NCBI RefSeq assembly: GCF_003957515.1
Contig: NZ_RQXW01000019.1
Coordinates: 1-64,000 of the forward strand
Length of the DNA: 64,000 bases
DNA from: Amphritea opalescens
GTDB taxonomy: Bacteria > Pseudomonadota > Gammaproteobacteria > Pseudomonadales > Balneatricaceae
Direction of reading: 5' to 3'
Below the pieces are notes generated by a model. It saw only the letters and a list, made by a program, of their open reading frames with translations. It was not told where the DNA came from and did no database searches. The translations under genes were made by a program, and so were the position numbers. Positions 8,782 through 18,828 of the stretch are shown piece by piece (position 1 is the stretch's first letter; every line of letters begins with the position of its first letter).

Positions 8782-9132
8782 TTAGATAGAGAAGGAGGAA
8801 CCACAACCACAGGTTGTCGTTGCATTCGGGTTATTAATCACAAATTGAGAACCTTGCAGGCCCTCTTTATAATCCACCACCGAGCCCACCAGATATTGAT
8901 AGCTCATGGGATCAATTAACATAGTGACACCATCATTTTCGATGGCGGTGTCGTCATCAGCAACCGCTTCATCAAAAGTGAAACCGTAAGAGAAACCCGC
9001 ACAACCACCACCGGTAATAAATACCCGTAGTTTAAGGTTATCGTTCTGCTCTTCTTCGATCAGACTTCTTACCTTCGCCGCGGCGGAATCGGAAAAAACC
9101 ATGTCCGGCTGCTGGTCAGTCATCTCTGTCAT
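8782..9132 (-). CDS. erpA: Iron-sulfur cluster insertion protein ErpA
   Basis: This 116-residue A-type carrier has the three conserved cysteines: C44 in [11 protein letters not shown], and C108/C110 in the C-terminal CGCGSSFSI. It passes Fe-S clusters to apo-proteins, including enzymes of isoprenoid synthesis and respiration. Length matches ErpA (114), and the N-terminal acidic extension before [10 protein letters not shown] is typical. The next gene upstream is argC on the same strand, as in Pseudomonas. Confidence 0.95.
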   Translation of the reverse strand: MTEMTDQQPDMVFSDSAAAKVRSLIEEEQNDNLKLRVFITGGGCAGFSYGFTFDEAVADDDTAIENDGVTMLIDPMSYQYLVGSVVDYKEGLQGSQFVINNPNATTTCGCGSSFSI

Positions 9133-9216
9133 ATCTGTTCACTCACTCGTGTTTACCCATTCAGAGCCTTATTATCTATTTAACCGACTAATTTAGTCAA
9201 GTATAGAAAATTAGGA

Positions 9217-10248
9217 CTAAGGCAACATCCCTGCGTGTCGTAACCCTTCGGTCTCATCAAAGCCGAACATAATATTCATATTTTGGATCGCTTGCCCTGC
9301 GGCACCCTTCACCAAATTATCGATCACCGACAAAACCACTACGGTATCGTCGTTCTGGGGCCGGAAGACACTCAGGCGACACATATTGGCGCCTTTAACG
9401 CTACGGGTTTCAGGATGACTACCGGCGGGCATCACGTCGACAAAGGGTTCATTCGCATAGCGTTCTTCAAACAGCGCCTGCAACCCATCGACAGGGTCTT
9501 TCAAAATACCGTAAAGGGTGGCGTGAATACCACGAATCATGGGTGTCAGATGTGGTACAAAGGTTAACCCCACCGGACGGCCCGCAGCCTCACTCAGCCC
9601 CTGTTTAACTTCAGGCAGATGACGATGACCCGCCACACCATAGGCCTTCATGCTTTCACTGCTTTCACACAGTAGCGAACCAACATTCGCGCCACGACCT
9701 GCGCCACTGACACCGGACTTAACATCCGCAATCAGACGACGGTGATCAATCAATCCGTTTTCCACCAGCGGCAGAAAGCCCAACTGCGTCGCAGTAGGGT
9801 AACAACCCGGGCAAGCCACCATCCGCGCATCCTTAATCGCCACGCGGTTCACTTCCGGTAAGCCATAAACCGCTTGCGCCGCTAAGGCGGGGCTAGTGTG
9901 CTCCATGCCATACCATTTAGACCAAAGTTCTAAATCCTTAATACGGAAGTCAGCCCCTAGATCGATCACCCGTACGCCCTGCTCAACCAATTCAGGCGCC
10001 ATTTTCATCGCCACACCATGGGGGGTGGCAAAAAAGACAACATCACACTGCGCTAGGGTTGTAACATTCGGTACCGTAAACTGCAGATCATAGTGACCAC
10101 GCAGGTTGGGATACATATCATCGACGCGCATCCCTTCCTCAGATCGGGAGGTAATCACCTCAACCGATACTTCAGGATGGTTCGCCAACAGTCTTAGCAA
10201 CTCTACGCCGGTATAACCCGTGCCGCCTACGATACCTACTTTGATCAC
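9217..10248 (-). CDS. argC: N-acetyl-gamma-glutamyl-phosphate reductase
   Basis: The 343-residue protein has the N-terminal dinucleotide fold [17 protein letters not shown] and the active-site cysteine in [13 protein letters not shown] (about residue 150). The segment SGVSGAGRG and the later histidine in [10 protein letters not shown] also fit. It reduces N-acetylglutamyl phosphate to the semialdehyde in arginine synthesis. Length is that of the type-1 family (about 344). It is monocistronic here apart from erpA, which lies 84 bases downstream. Confidence 0.97.
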   Translation of the reverse strand: MIKVGIVGGTGYTGVELLRLLANHPEVSVEVITSRSEEGMRVDDMYPNLRGHYDLQFTVPNVTTLAQCDVVFFATPHGVAMKMAPELVEQGVRVIDLGADFRIKDLELWSKWYGMEHTSPALAAQAVYGLPEVNRVAIKDARMVACPGCYPTATQLGFLPLVENGLIDHRRLIADVKSGVSGAGRGANVGSLLCESSESMKAYGVAGHRHLPEVKQGLSEAAGRPVGLTFVPHLTPMIRGIHATLYGILKDPVDGLQALFEERYANEPFVDVMPAGSHPETRSVKGANMCRLSVFRPQNDDTVVVLSVIDNLVKGAAGQAIQNMNIMFGFDETEGLRHAGMLP

Positions 10249-10436
10249 TTTGACCTCACAATTGGTTCTACGGTTTTCTATTCAGTCTGCGTATGATACA
10301 AACCCTTGAGGGGCATTACTATTGCGTACGCGTAAAATAGATAATGAATGCGACGCAAGGTGTCATAAAATGATATCGCTGGCTGAAAGCCAATGCTTCT
10401 ATTCCATGCTTTTAACAAAAGGCTGATTCATTTCAG

Positions 10437-12182
10437 ATGTTCAAAGACTCTTTTTCATTCGCCCACTTTCGTAACCGACTCGCCCATGTCGAAGCGCTAC
10501 CGCAACTGGTGCTGCTCGGCATCCTCTCAGGGTTGGCATCCGGTTTAGTCATTTTAGCCTTTCGTTTGCTGATTGACCTACCGCTGCAAGCTTGGCTACC
10601 CGGTGGCCAGAGTGAAAATTTTGAAGCACTGCCCATCTGGGTACGCATCCTGCTGCCTATCGCGGGTACGATCGCTATCGCCCTGATGTTTTGGAAGTTA
10701 CTGCCGGCTACCCGTAAAGTCGGCGTGCTCCACGTCATGGAACGACTGAGCTACCATCAAGGCAACCTACCGGCAAAAAACATGCTGGTTCAGTTTTTTG
10801 GCGGCGCGATCGCGTTATTAACCGGCCATTCCGTCGGCCGTGAAGGACCCGCTGTTCACCTAGGCGCCGCGTGCGGCAGTCTCGTCGGACAGATACTCCG
10901 ACTGCCCAATAACTCGCTGCGTATTTTAGTGGGTTGTGGTGTGGCCGCCGCGATTTCCGCCGCCTTCAATACCCCGCTGGCGGGCGTCATCTTCTCGATG
11001 GAGGTGATCTTGATGGAATATACGGTAATCGGCTTTACCCCGGTACTGGTCGCATCGGTCACCGCCGCACTCCTATTGCGGATGGTTTACGGGGATGAGT
11101 CAGCGTTCACTATCCCTGCGCTGCAGATTCAATCGATGACAGAACTCCCTTTTGTAATTCTCCTTGGCATTCTTTGTGCGCTGGTCGCCGCCGCCTTTAT
11201 TAGCCTATTACTGCAAACTCAAAAGTCAGTCACATGGCCGCTCGGAGTAAAACTGTTAACCGCAGGCCTACTCACGGGCATCGTCGCCATCGGATACCCA
11301 CAGGTCATGGGGCTAGGATACGACACGCTCTCAGACGTTCTACAGGGAAATATGGGCCTGACACTGCTCATAGGTTTGCTGCTCGCTAAGGGACTTCTCA
11401 CCCCCGTTGTACTCGGGCTCGGCATACCCGGCGGGCTTATTGGCCCCACACTCTACATCGGCGCCCTCACCGGCGCAGCCTTTGCTTTAATCGTCGCCTA
11501 TATGACGGGGGCTAACCATTCGGGTGTCGGTTTTTACGCGATGCTCGGCATGGGCGCGATGATGGCCGCCGTCCTCAATGCTCCTCTCGCGGCGTTGATT
11601 GCGTTACTCGAATTAACGGCCAACCCCAACATCATCTTTCCTGGCATGCTGGCTATCGTCGTTGCCAGCACCACCGTGCGCTTTTTCTTCAAACAACCCT
11701 CTATTTTTCTCAATCAACTCTATGTGCAGGGGTTAGATTATCGTCACGAGCCTCTGACTCAGGCGCTATCTCGACAGGGCGTTAGCAGCGTGATGAGCAG
11801 CCAACTTATCCACAGCGCGATGACTATTAGCACCGAGACGGCTATGCAAATCTTGGCACAAAAACCGGAATGGATTGTGCTCGATGATAGCCAAGGGCAG
11901 CCACGCTACATCCTTTTACCCGCCAGCCTAGAACAATTTCTTGCGCATGAAGGCGAACTGAACGATGTGAATCTCGAGCAAATGCTAACACTCACTGAAG
12001 TGCCCGCGGTGCGTAAAGATATCGCCGCTATCGGTATTAATGCAACGCTGAAAGAAGCACTCGATCGTATGAACCAGCAACAACTCGATGCGCTCTGGAT
12101 ACAAAACTACAGCAAAGAGATCACCGGTATTATTACCCGAGAACACGTCGAGCACTTTTATACCCAAAAAATCGAATCTTAA
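10437..12182 (+). CDS. ClC-family chloride channel/transporter with C-terminal CBS region
   Basis: The 581-residue membrane protein has the ClC core (about residues 20-425) with the gating-glutamate motif GREGPAVHLGA (E136), NTPLAGVIFSME and GIPGGLIGPTL. A cytoplasmic CBS-type region follows (about 440-580). It would move chloride or a similar anion across the inner membrane. Several exchanger hallmarks are changed. The residue aligned with the E. coli proton glutamate (E203) is V190. The segment aligned with the Tyr445 region reads NPNIIFP. The GSGIP motif of the first half is replaced by KVGVLHVM. By these criteria it resembles the channel-like subgroup more than the H+ exchangers. The alignments are by eye. 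thiE follows after 18 bases. Confidence 0.88.
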   Translation: MFKDSFSFAHFRNRLAHVEALPQLVLLGILSGLASGLVILAFRLLIDLPLQAWLPGGQSENFEALPIWVRILLPIAGTIAIALMFWKLLPATRKVGVLHVMERLSYHQGNLPAKNMLVQFFGGAIALLTGHSVGREGPAVHLGAACGSLVGQILRLPNNSLRILVGCGVAAAISAAFNTPLAGVIFSMEVILMEYTVIGFTPVLVASVTAALLLRMVYGDESAFTIPALQIQSMTELPFVILLGILCALVAAAFISLLLQTQKSVTWPLGVKLLTAGLLTGIVAIGYPQVMGLGYDTLSDVLQGNMGLTLLIGLLLAKGLLTPVVLGLGIPGGLIGPTLYIGALTGAAFALIVAYMTGANHSGVGFYAMLGMGAMMAAVLNAPLAALIALLELTANPNIIFPGMLAIVVASTTVRFFFKQPSIFLNQLYVQGLDYRHEPLTQALSRQGVSSVMSSQLIHSAMTISTETAMQILAQKPEWIVLDDSQGQPRYILLPASLEQFLAHEGELNDVNLEQMLTLTEVPAVRKDIAAIGINATLKEALDRMNQQQLDALWIQNYSKEITGIITREHVEHFYTQKIES

Positions 12183-12200
12183 TCAAGGCCACCGAGTACG

Positions 12201-12830
12201 ATGAAAGAATCTCCACTACATGGCCTGTATGCCATTACCGATAGCACCCTCATGCCCGATACCAACAGCTTGCTCTTTCAAGTGGAGCAAGCACTTCGCG
12301 GCGGGGCCAATATTATTCAGTACCGCGACAAATCCACCAACCAATCGCTGCGTTTACAACAAGCCTTAGCACTGGTGGATTTATGCCATCAATATCAGCG
12401 CCCGATTCTTATCAACGATGATACTGAACTCGCCAAGGCTAGCGGTGCGGATGGTGTTCATCTAGGCCAAGGGGATGGTAATGTCGACCAAGCACGCGCC
12501 TATCTAGGATCAACCGCCATTATTGGCAATACCTGCCACAACTCACTGGCGCTAGCGCAGACCGCCTACCAACAAACAGCTGACTATGTCGCGTTTGGCG
12601 CGATGTTCCCCTCCAGTACAAAACCTAACGCCAGCCTTGCCCCCATCAGTTTAATCAATCAAGCGAAAGCAACTCTCGCGGTTCCGGTGGTAGCGATTGG
12701 AGGCATTAATATGGATAATGCAGGTCAGGTAATTTCAGCCGGGGCGGATATGATCGCCATCATCCACAATCTGTTTGCCAGTGATGATATTTGCGCCCAG
12801 GCCGGACAGTTCAACGGTCTATTTAACTGA
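12201..12830 (+). CDS. thiE: Thiamine-phosphate synthase
   Basis: The 209-residue TIM-barrel protein joins HMP-PP and HET-P to thiamine phosphate. Visible signatures are GLYAITDS at the start, the pyrophosphate-binding GGANIIQYRDK, LINDDTELAKASGADGVHLGQ, GNTCHNSLALA, YVAFGAMFPSSTK and the phosphate loop AIGGINMDN. Length is normal (about 210). It lies between the ClC gene and hemL, and neighbours such as hemL are common for thiE in gammaproteobacteria. Confidence 0.96.
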   Translation: MKESPLHGLYAITDSTLMPDTNSLLFQVEQALRGGANIIQYRDKSTNQSLRLQQALALVDLCHQYQRPILINDDTELAKASGADGVHLGQGDGNVDQARAYLGSTAIIGNTCHNSLALAQTAYQQTADYVAFGAMFPSSTKPNASLAPISLINQAKATLAVPVVAIGGINMDNAGQVISAGADMIAIIHNLFASDDICAQAGQFNGLFN

Positions 12831-12863
12831 CCCACTCACGACACGAATTTAAGAGAGTTCAAC

Positions 12864-14153
12864 ATGTCCCGTTCAGAGTCTTTGTTTGCAGCCGCTCAGG
12901 CCCATATTCCAGGTGGTGTTAATTCACCCGTACGCGCATTTAAAGGCGTCGGAGGCACGCCAATATTTTTTAAACGGGGCGAAGCGGCTTATATGTTCGA
13001 TGAGGATGATAAGCGCTACATCGACTATGTTGGCTCTTGGGGCCCGATGATTCTCGGCCACTCTCACCCTACCGTAATGGATGCCGTCCGCAAGGTGATG
13101 GACTCCGGTCTTGGTTTTGGTGCGCCCACCGCCATCGAGATCGACATGGCCGACAAAGTCTGCGAGATCATGCCGGGTATGGATCTGGTACGGATGGTCA
13201 GCTCCGGCACCGAGGCCACCATGAGTGCGATCCGTCTAGCCCGTGGTTATACCGGCCGTGACAAAATCGTGAAATTTGAAGGCTGTTACCACGGCCATTC
13301 CGATTCTCTGCTGGTAAAAGCAGGTTCCGGCATGCTGACACTCGGTGAGCCCAGTTCTCCTGGCGTACCGGCTAGCCTCGCAGAACACACCATCACCCTA
13401 ACTTACAACGATATCGACAATGTCCGTCAGGCCTTCGCTGAAGCGGGTAACGAGATCGCTTGTATTATTGTTGAGCCTGTTGCCGGCAATATGAACTGTA
13501 TTCCGCCACTGCCAGGCTTCTTGCAAGGCCTGCGTGAAGTCTGTGATGAATACGGCGCGGTATTAATCATCGATGAAGTGATGACCGGTTTCCGCGTCTC
13601 GCTAACCGGCGCACAGGGTTATTACGGCGTTACCCCAGATCTCACCACCATGGGCAAGGTGATTGGTGGCGGCCTGCCGGTAGGCGCCTTCGGTGGTAAA
13701 CGTGAAATCATGGAGTATATCTCGCCACTTGGGCCGGTTTATCAAGCCGGTACTCTGTCGGGTAATCCACTGGCGATGGCGGCCGGTCTGGCGATGCTTA
13801 ATGCTTTGCAGGAAGAGGGTTTCCATGAAAAGCTCAGCGCGAAAACCGAACTCCTGACCCAAGGATTCGAAGCGATGGCGCTGCGTCACGGCGTGCCATT
13901 CACGACGACTCAGGTGGGCGGCATGTTTGGTCTCTTCTTTACCGACCAAGAGCAGGTCACCTGCTTCGCGGAAGTCATGAAGTGCGATGCCGACAAATTT
14001 GGCCGCTTCTTCCACGGTATGTTGGACGAGGGCATCTACTTAGCACCGTCGGCATTTGAAGCCGGCTTTATGTCTCAGGCGCATACCGAAGACGATATCA
14101 ACGCGACCATCGAAGCGGCAGGTCGTGTCTTTGCTAAGCTGGCAGCGGAATAA
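12864..14153 (+). CDS. hemL: Glutamate-1-semialdehyde 2,1-aminomutase
   Basis: The 429-residue class III PLP enzyme makes 5-aminolevulinate from glutamate-1-semialdehyde, the second step of the C5 haem pathway. Features are [15 protein letters not shown] at the N-terminus, [28 protein letters not shown], the cofactor aspartate in [11 protein letters not shown] and the Schiff-base lysine in [22 protein letters not shown] precedes the ATG. Length is as expected (about 427). Confidence 0.98.
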   Translation: MSRSESLFAAAQAHIPGGVNSPVRAFKGVGGTPIFFKRGEAAYMFDEDDKRYIDYVGSWGPMILGHSHPTVMDAVRKVMDSGLGFGAPTAIEIDMADKVCEIMPGMDLVRMVSSGTEATMSAIRLARGYTGRDKIVKFEGCYHGHSDSLLVKAGSGMLTLGEPSSPGVPASLAEHTITLTYNDIDNVRQAFAEAGNEIACIIVEPVAGNMNCIPPLPGFLQGLREVCDEYGAVLIIDEVMTGFRVSLTGAQGYYGVTPDLTTMGKVIGGGLPVGAFGGKREIMEYISPLGPVYQAGTLSGNPLAMAAGLAMLNALQEEGFHEKLSAKTELLTQGFEAMALRHGVPFTTTQVGGMFGLFFTDQEQVTCFAEVMKCDADKFGRFFHGMLDEGIYLAPSAFEAGFMSQAHTEDDINATIEAAGRVFAKLAAE

Positions 14154-14156
14154 ACC

Positions 14157-14774
14157 ATGCTGATGAGTTTGGCATACGGAGCGCTGTTAATCAGCGCTCT
14201 GTTCGCGGCGTTGCAACTACAACGTCATGCAAACACCCAGCCCGATGGGCCTAAAGCCACCCTACAAGCAACCGCGCTAAGCGCCCTCTTTCTGGCTATC
14301 TGGTCACTGTCTGAACTCATCAGCCGGTCCGACAGCATTGCTGGAACCGATATTGCGACACTGCAACGACTACTGAGTAACCTTGCTTACTTTGTCGCGC
14401 TACCGTTCTTTGCCACCGCGCTACTGATCAGTGCGCGTCATAGCCACTGGGAGCGGCCCGCATGGGGACGCTGGTTAATCGGATTATTTGCTCTGTTTGA
14501 ACTATTACGGCGCATGCAACACGGTGAACTATACACTCAGATTGTGGCTGTGGCCGTGCCTGCTGCCATGTTACTGGCCGTTTGGTCTCAGAGCAGAGCG
14601 CAGCTTCGAGGTACCACGCTATTGGCGACCGCCAATATGGCTATCGCCCTGCTCTTAATGGGGCCCGGAGCATTGCTAACCAACCCGCTCTTTGATCATC
14701 CCTTTCTCTATCCGCTATTTCTCGCGGCGACTCTACCCCTCTCTGCTATCGCGATAAAACAAAGCGTTCGATAA
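14157..14774 (+). CDS. Multi-pass membrane protein of unknown function
   Basis: The 205-residue protein is almost wholly hydrophobic, with about six predicted membrane helices separated by short polar loops (QRHANTQPDGPKA; SARHSHWERPAWGR). The start codon lies 3 bases after the hemL stop, so it is probably translated from the hemL mRNA. A strong terminator follows. I do not recognise the family. Confidence 0.7.
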   Translation: MLMSLAYGALLISALFAALQLQRHANTQPDGPKATLQATALSALFLAIWSLSELISRSDSIAGTDIATLQRLLSNLAYFVALPFFATALLISARHSHWERPAWGRWLIGLFALFELLRRMQHGELYTQIVAVAVPAAMLLAVWSQSRAQLRGTTLLATANMAIALLLMGPGALLTNPLFDHPFLYPLFLAATLPLSAIAIKQSVR

Positions 14775-14782
14775 GTGGTGCC

Positions 14783-14824
14783 GCCTGACAGAAGAACCAT
14801 GCAACTGGGTCTGTCAGGCTTTTT
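14783..14824 (+). terminator. Terminator after the hemL operon
   Basis: GCCTGACAGA (14783-14792) pairs perfectly with TCTGTCAGGC (14810-14819), followed by TTTTT. Confidence 0.88.
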
Positions 14825-15158
14825 AACGATTCTCATGTGTTAATACCGACCGCCATCATCTTCTATCACCCTCAGCATTCGAATTCGTTAAGCGATCAAA
14901 TAAACACCTAGGCCGATAACCGCCAAACTATTTTGAACAATTGATCATTTATTTTTAATGACAACATCCATCTTTGCTCATAAAAATAACTGTTTTAAAT
15001 TATACAGTTACTTCTATCAAACATTTGTTCGACATTTAAATACTAAGCAGCAACAACACAAAACATGAAGCTTTAATCGACATCGACGGGTGACTTTATA
15101 CTCTATATGGGTATCATATCTAACCACTTTGAGGTTTTAAAATTAAAGGAAAGCGCAC
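14825..15158. other. AT-rich intergenic leader of the REC-CheC gene
   Basis: There is no open reading frame of note. The segment is AT-rich with a candidate -10 element near 15099-15110 (TATACTCTATAT). AAAGGA at 15145-15150 serves as ribosome-binding site for the TTG start at 15159. I see no strong inverted repeat. Confidence 0.4.
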
Positions 15159-16133
15159 TTGTCAGCTGTTCCAGTCGTTATTTGTGATGATTCTCGCCTA
15201 GCACGAAAGCAAATAGCCTCCGCGCTTCGAAACTGGAATGTAGAAATCACCTTTGCTGAAAATGGCCTAGAAGCTTTAGAAGCCGTCCGAGCCGGAAAAG
15301 GAGACATTCTCTTCCTTGACCTAAACATGCCGATTATGGATGGTTATCAAACACTGGAACATATCCGTATCGATGATCTGCCTACCCTCGTTGTGGTCGT
15401 TTCAGGTGATATTCAACCTGAAGCACAAAAACGAATCATGTCACTCGGGGCTTTGGCCTTTATTAAAAAACCCTGCTCGCCTGAGATTATTGCAGACGCT
15501 TTAAATCAGTATGGTTTGCTCTCAGAGCTTGAACAGTCTGAAACCCACATAGCCAATGAAGAAGTCTTAGAACTGCCCGACTACTATCAAGAAATTGCCA
15601 ATGTCGCGATGGGGCAGGCCGGTAATCAGCTGGCGCGTCTATTAAATACCTTTATTGCCCTGCCTATACCGAAAGTCAGCCTGGCTTCCCCTGCTGAAAT
15701 TGAAATGATACTGCTCAGCGCTACCAACAGTGATTTTGATTTGGTCAGCCAAGGGTTTGTTGGCCCTCACCTCGCTGGCGAGGCATTGCTGCTCATTCAA
15801 CGGGGTAACCTCAATACGGTTGCTCAATTAATGGATATGCAGGGACAAACAGACCAGCTTGATGCTGATTTGCAAATGACCCTCTCCAATACCCTAATCG
15901 GCGCATTTACCTCAGGGTTTGCCAAACAACTCGATATCTCCTTGAGTCGAGCAACGCCGATTATCCTACGTGATTTTTCTGCACTACCAGAGCAAAACAC
16001 CCAGTGGCAAAAAACCTTAATGATAACCATTGACTATCAATTAAAGTCTCACGATTTTTATTGTGAATTGCTGATTATATTCACGGAAGATTCCTTGCCT
16101 AAACTACAAGAGATGGCGAAATATTTTTCATGA
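15159..16133 (+). CDS. Response regulator with C-terminal CheC/CheX-like phosphatase domain
   Basis: The 324-residue protein has an N-terminal receiver domain (residues 1-125) with the acidic pair D10/D11, phospho-acceptor D54 in LFLDLNMPIMDG and K in FIKKPC. The C-terminal half is CheC-like: the first active-site helix reads YQEIANVAMGQAGNQLARLL, keeping E and N. The second (QMTLSNTLIGAF) keeps N but has T where E is expected. CheC proteins dephosphorylate CheY-P, so this may be a self-limiting or partner-directed regulator. The start is TTG, set by AAAGGA 8 bases upstream. It overlaps the following GGDEF gene by 4 bases (ATGA), so they act as a unit. No chemotaxis genes are near. Confidence 0.82.
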   Translation: MSAVPVVICDDSRLARKQIASALRNWNVEITFAENGLEALEAVRAGKGDILFLDLNMPIMDGYQTLEHIRIDDLPTLVVVVSGDIQPEAQKRIMSLGALAFIKKPCSPEIIADALNQYGLLSELEQSETHIANEEVLELPDYYQEIANVAMGQAGNQLARLLNTFIALPIPKVSLASPAEIEMILLSATNSDFDLVSQGFVGPHLAGEALLLIQRGNLNTVAQLMDMQGQTDQLDADLQMTLSNTLIGAFTSGFAKQLDISLSRATPIILRDFSALPEQNTQWQKTLMITIDYQLKSHDFYCELLIIFTEDSLPKLQEMAKYFS

Positions 16134-17104
16134 ATAACACCAATCACCCAGTACAAGACATTGATGATATCCACTGGATTCTAGGGCTGTTACAGAATTT
16201 CGAAGCCGGTCTCATTGTTGTCGACCGAGATCAGCATATCTGCCTATGGAATGGTTTTATGGAAAATCATTCGGGTATTGCGGCCAGCAAAGCGGCCAAT
16301 CAACCGCTGTTTAAACTGTTTCCAGACCTCCCTGAACGCTGGCTAAGAAAAAAGATGGAAGGCGTTCTACTGTTAAGCAATACGGCCTATATTTCTTGGG
16401 AACAACGCCCTTACCTCTTTAAGTTTAAGAGTCACCGGCCGATCACAGGCAACTCGCCCTATATGTATCAAAATGTCACCTTGACCCCCTTGAGTTCACC
16501 AACGGGCCAAGTGAATCATATCGGCATTTTGATCTACGACACCACCGACAATGCAATAGCGCAACAGGAACTGCAGGCGGCCAATAGACGCTTGCAATCA
16601 CTCAGCCGGGTGGATGGATTGACGGGGCTGTATAATCGCGCCTACTGGCAGGAATGTTTGGAAAAAGAGTTTGCTCGCTTTGGTCGTCGACAGGAATCGT
16701 CTTGTTTAATTATGCTTGATATCGACCACTTCAAAAAAGTGAATGATACCTATGGCCACCAAGCCGGGGATATTGTCATCCAAACCATCGCGGATACGCT
16801 GCAAAAGCAAGCCCGCAAAACAGACTTTATCGGTCGTTATGGCGGTGAAGAGTATAGTGCCATCCTCGTAGGGACAAACGGCGCCAATGCGATCACCTTT
16901 GCGGAAAGGCTACGTATGGAGGTCGAAGCATCTGTGATTGAATACGCAGGTCACACATTATCGGTCACTATTAGCATCGGCATCTCTGAAATCTCGCTCG
17001 AACAATACAGCGAAACCGAATGGCTAGAGGAAGCCGATAAAGCCCTGTATCAATCGAAGCAAAGCGGGCGTAATCGCGTCACTCTTTTCAGTGATAGCCA
17101 ATAA
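16130..17104 (+). CDS. PAS-GGDEF diguanylate cyclase
   Basis: The 324-residue protein has an N-terminal PAS-type sensor region (about 15-140, VDRDQHICLWNGFMENHSG) and a linker helix. A C-terminal GGDEF domain follows (about 160-320) with DGLTGLYNRAYW, DIDHFKKVNDTYGHQAGD and the active-site loop GGEEY at 238-242. The RxxD inhibitory site is present (R229-D232), so c-di-GMP product inhibition is expected. The fifth loop residue is Y rather than F, a tolerated variant. Translation is coupled to the REC-CheC gene by an ATGA overlap, suggesting that the receiver protein controls this cyclase. Confidence 0.9.
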   Translation: MNNTNHPVQDIDDIHWILGLLQNFEAGLIVVDRDQHICLWNGFMENHSGIAASKAANQPLFKLFPDLPERWLRKKMEGVLLLSNTAYISWEQRPYLFKFKSHRPITGNSPYMYQNVTLTPLSSPTGQVNHIGILIYDTTDNAIAQQELQAANRRLQSLSRVDGLTGLYNRAYWQECLEKEFARFGRRQESSCLIMLDIDHFKKVNDTYGHQAGDIVIQTIADTLQKQARKTDFIGRYGGEEYSAILVGTNGANAITFAERLRMEVEASVIEYAGHTLSVTISIGISEISLEQYSETEWLEEADKALYQSKQSGRNRVTLFSDSQ

Positions 17105-17109
17105 CGACA

Positions 17110-17613
17110 CCCCCGCTGAGAAAACAGATAACCCTAGGGTGCATGCGACTTTTACGTTCTGCCAGCGTGACGAGTGCCCCAGTGCCTTGGCTTACCCAGA
17201 ACAGTGACTTCCCAATCGCCAAAGCGTTCTTTATTTTCGACGACCTCAGGTCGCTCATCTATCAAACGAGGATCGGGTATCACACAACGCTTTGTATTCA
17301 CGCCTCGTCGATAGCGTTTATGTCCTTGCCGTAGCGCGTTGTAAAGCGTTCTGCCAGCGGATTTATTTCCAGCGATATAGCGGTAGATCCTCTCGTGACT
17401 GACTGGCATATCAATTAAATGCCCAACACCGCTAATCTGCTCTGGACTCCAGTGAAGTGACAAACCAAGTTCAACATACTCAACCGTTAACGCTAGAATT
17501 TTGTATTTAGCTGCCAAAATCTTACGCTCTTGAGTCTTCTGCTGAGCCTGTTCAGGATGATAACCATCCTTTGATCCGTTTCGGTCGAGTTCTCGATAAA
17601 CAGTTGATCACCT
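17110..17613 (-). pseudogene. IS30-family transposase remnant, truncated and frameshifted
   Basis: On the minus strand, reading from 17613, the frame gives YRELDRNGSKDGYHPEQAQQ and later LHWSPEQISGVGHL, then GDWEV. These match the helix-turn-helix and first catalytic block of IS30 transposases. The expected GDWEVDTV is broken to GDWEVTVLGK. After that the homology continues in another frame as GALVTLAERKSRM until about 17140. Both the N-terminus and most of the DDE domain are missing. It is a dead relic at the left border of the AT-rich TRAP operon. Confidence 0.85.
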
Positions 17614-17792
17614 CTCCACCTTTAGCAAAAAATGTCGCACTTATTATATGAATCCCCGCTTATCTATTGAGTAATTGCTTAAAAAAAGCAATTTTTCACT
17701 CAAGAGTAGTCCATCTTTCTAATATGAAGTTAAGTCTAGACTGAACTTCTGTTAGTATCTGCCACTTTAAAACAATAATATTGGAGCAAATA

Positions 17793-18797
17793 ATGAACAT
17801 TAAAAAATGGCTGGCACTGAGTGCTGCTTGCTTAAGCTTAGGTGCTGCGCCTGTTTTTGCACAAGAAACCCGTGAATTTTCAGTCTCTACTGTTTTATCA
17901 GATGCCTTTCCTTGGGGGCAAGCAGCCAGCAAATGGGCTGAATTGGTAAAAGAGCGTTCGGATGGTCGTATTACGCTAAAAGTCTATCCCAACGCACAGT
18001 TGGTATCCGGCGATCAAACTCGTGAGTTTTCTGCTATGCGCAGTGGTTTAATTGATATGGCCGTTGGTTCAACCATTAACTGGTCAACTCAAGTACCAGA
18101 AGCCAACTTGTTCTCATTACCTTTTTTGATGCCTGACAACGCAGCCGTTGATGCGATTACCCAAGGTAAAGCAGGACAAATGGTTTTTGATGCCATTGAA
18201 AAACGAGGCATTGTTCCCTTGGCCTGGGGTGAAAATGGTTTTCGTGAATTATCTAACTCGCGCGGCACTTTAACTCAACCGGCAGATTTAAAAGGCTTAA
18301 AAGTACGCGTAGTTGGATCACCACTGTTTTTAGACACGTTTAACGCACTGGGTGCTAACCCTACTCAAATGAGCTGGACGGATGCTTTGCCTGCATTAAC
18401 GACTGGCGCTGTTGATGGTCAAGAAAACCCTTTATCAGTATTTGATGTTGCTCGCGCCGATCGTGCTAATCAAAAACACCTAACACTCTGGCATTATATG
18501 AATGATCCACTCATCTTTGGTGCAAGTAAGCGTGTTTGGTCTAAATTATCGACTGCGGATCAACAGCTACTAAAGCGAGCTGCGTATGATGCTGGTCAGT
18601 GGGAGATTGCTAAATCACGTGCAGAACTGGATGCTACGCTTAAATCTATTCGTGACCGCGGTGTAGAAGTAACCGCTCTTACGCCTGAGCAACACCAAGC
18701 TTTTGTTACAGCTACCCAAGGTGTTTACAAAAAGTGGATACCAAAAATTGGTGAAGACTTAGTAGAAGCAGCACAAGCAGCCATTACCAATCGTTAA
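17793..18797 (+). CDS. dctP: TRAP transporter solute-binding protein (DctP family)
   Basis: The 334-residue protein has a signal peptide (cleavage near PVFA-QE, about residue 24) and the DctP fold. Seen are the family strand LKGLKVRVVGSPLF with the usual ligand-binding arginine, GANPTQMSWTDALPAL and the segment AVDGQENPLSV. It captures an organic acid in the periplasm for the dctQM permease. The true substrate cannot be read from sequence. ATG 17793 is chosen because GGAG stands 6 bases upstream. A TTG at 17781 overlaps that site. Codon use (many TTA, AAA, ACT) is more AT-rich than neighbours, and IS relics flank the operon, suggesting transfer. Confidence 0.92.
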   Translation: MNIKKWLALSAACLSLGAAPVFAQETREFSVSTVLSDAFPWGQAASKWAELVKERSDGRITLKVYPNAQLVSGDQTREFSAMRSGLIDMAVGSTINWSTQVPEANLFSLPFLMPDNAAVDAITQGKAGQMVFDAIEKRGIVPLAWGENGFRELSNSRGTLTQPADLKGLKVRVVGSPLFLDTFNALGANPTQMSWTDALPALTTGAVDGQENPLSVFDVARADRANQKHLTLWHYMNDPLIFGASKRVWSKLSTADQQLLKRAAYDAGQWEIAKSRAELDATLKSIRDRGVEVTALTPEQHQAFVTATQGVYKKWIPKIGEDLVEAAQAAITNR

Positions 18798-18828
18798 TTA
18801 ATAATAGCTACTTAAAGATCAAAAATTC

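Noticed and set aside
8591-8806. 71-codon minus-strand frame overlapping the erpA end
   Set aside because: It crosses the erpA terminator and overlaps the erpA 3' end in another frame, with no domain.
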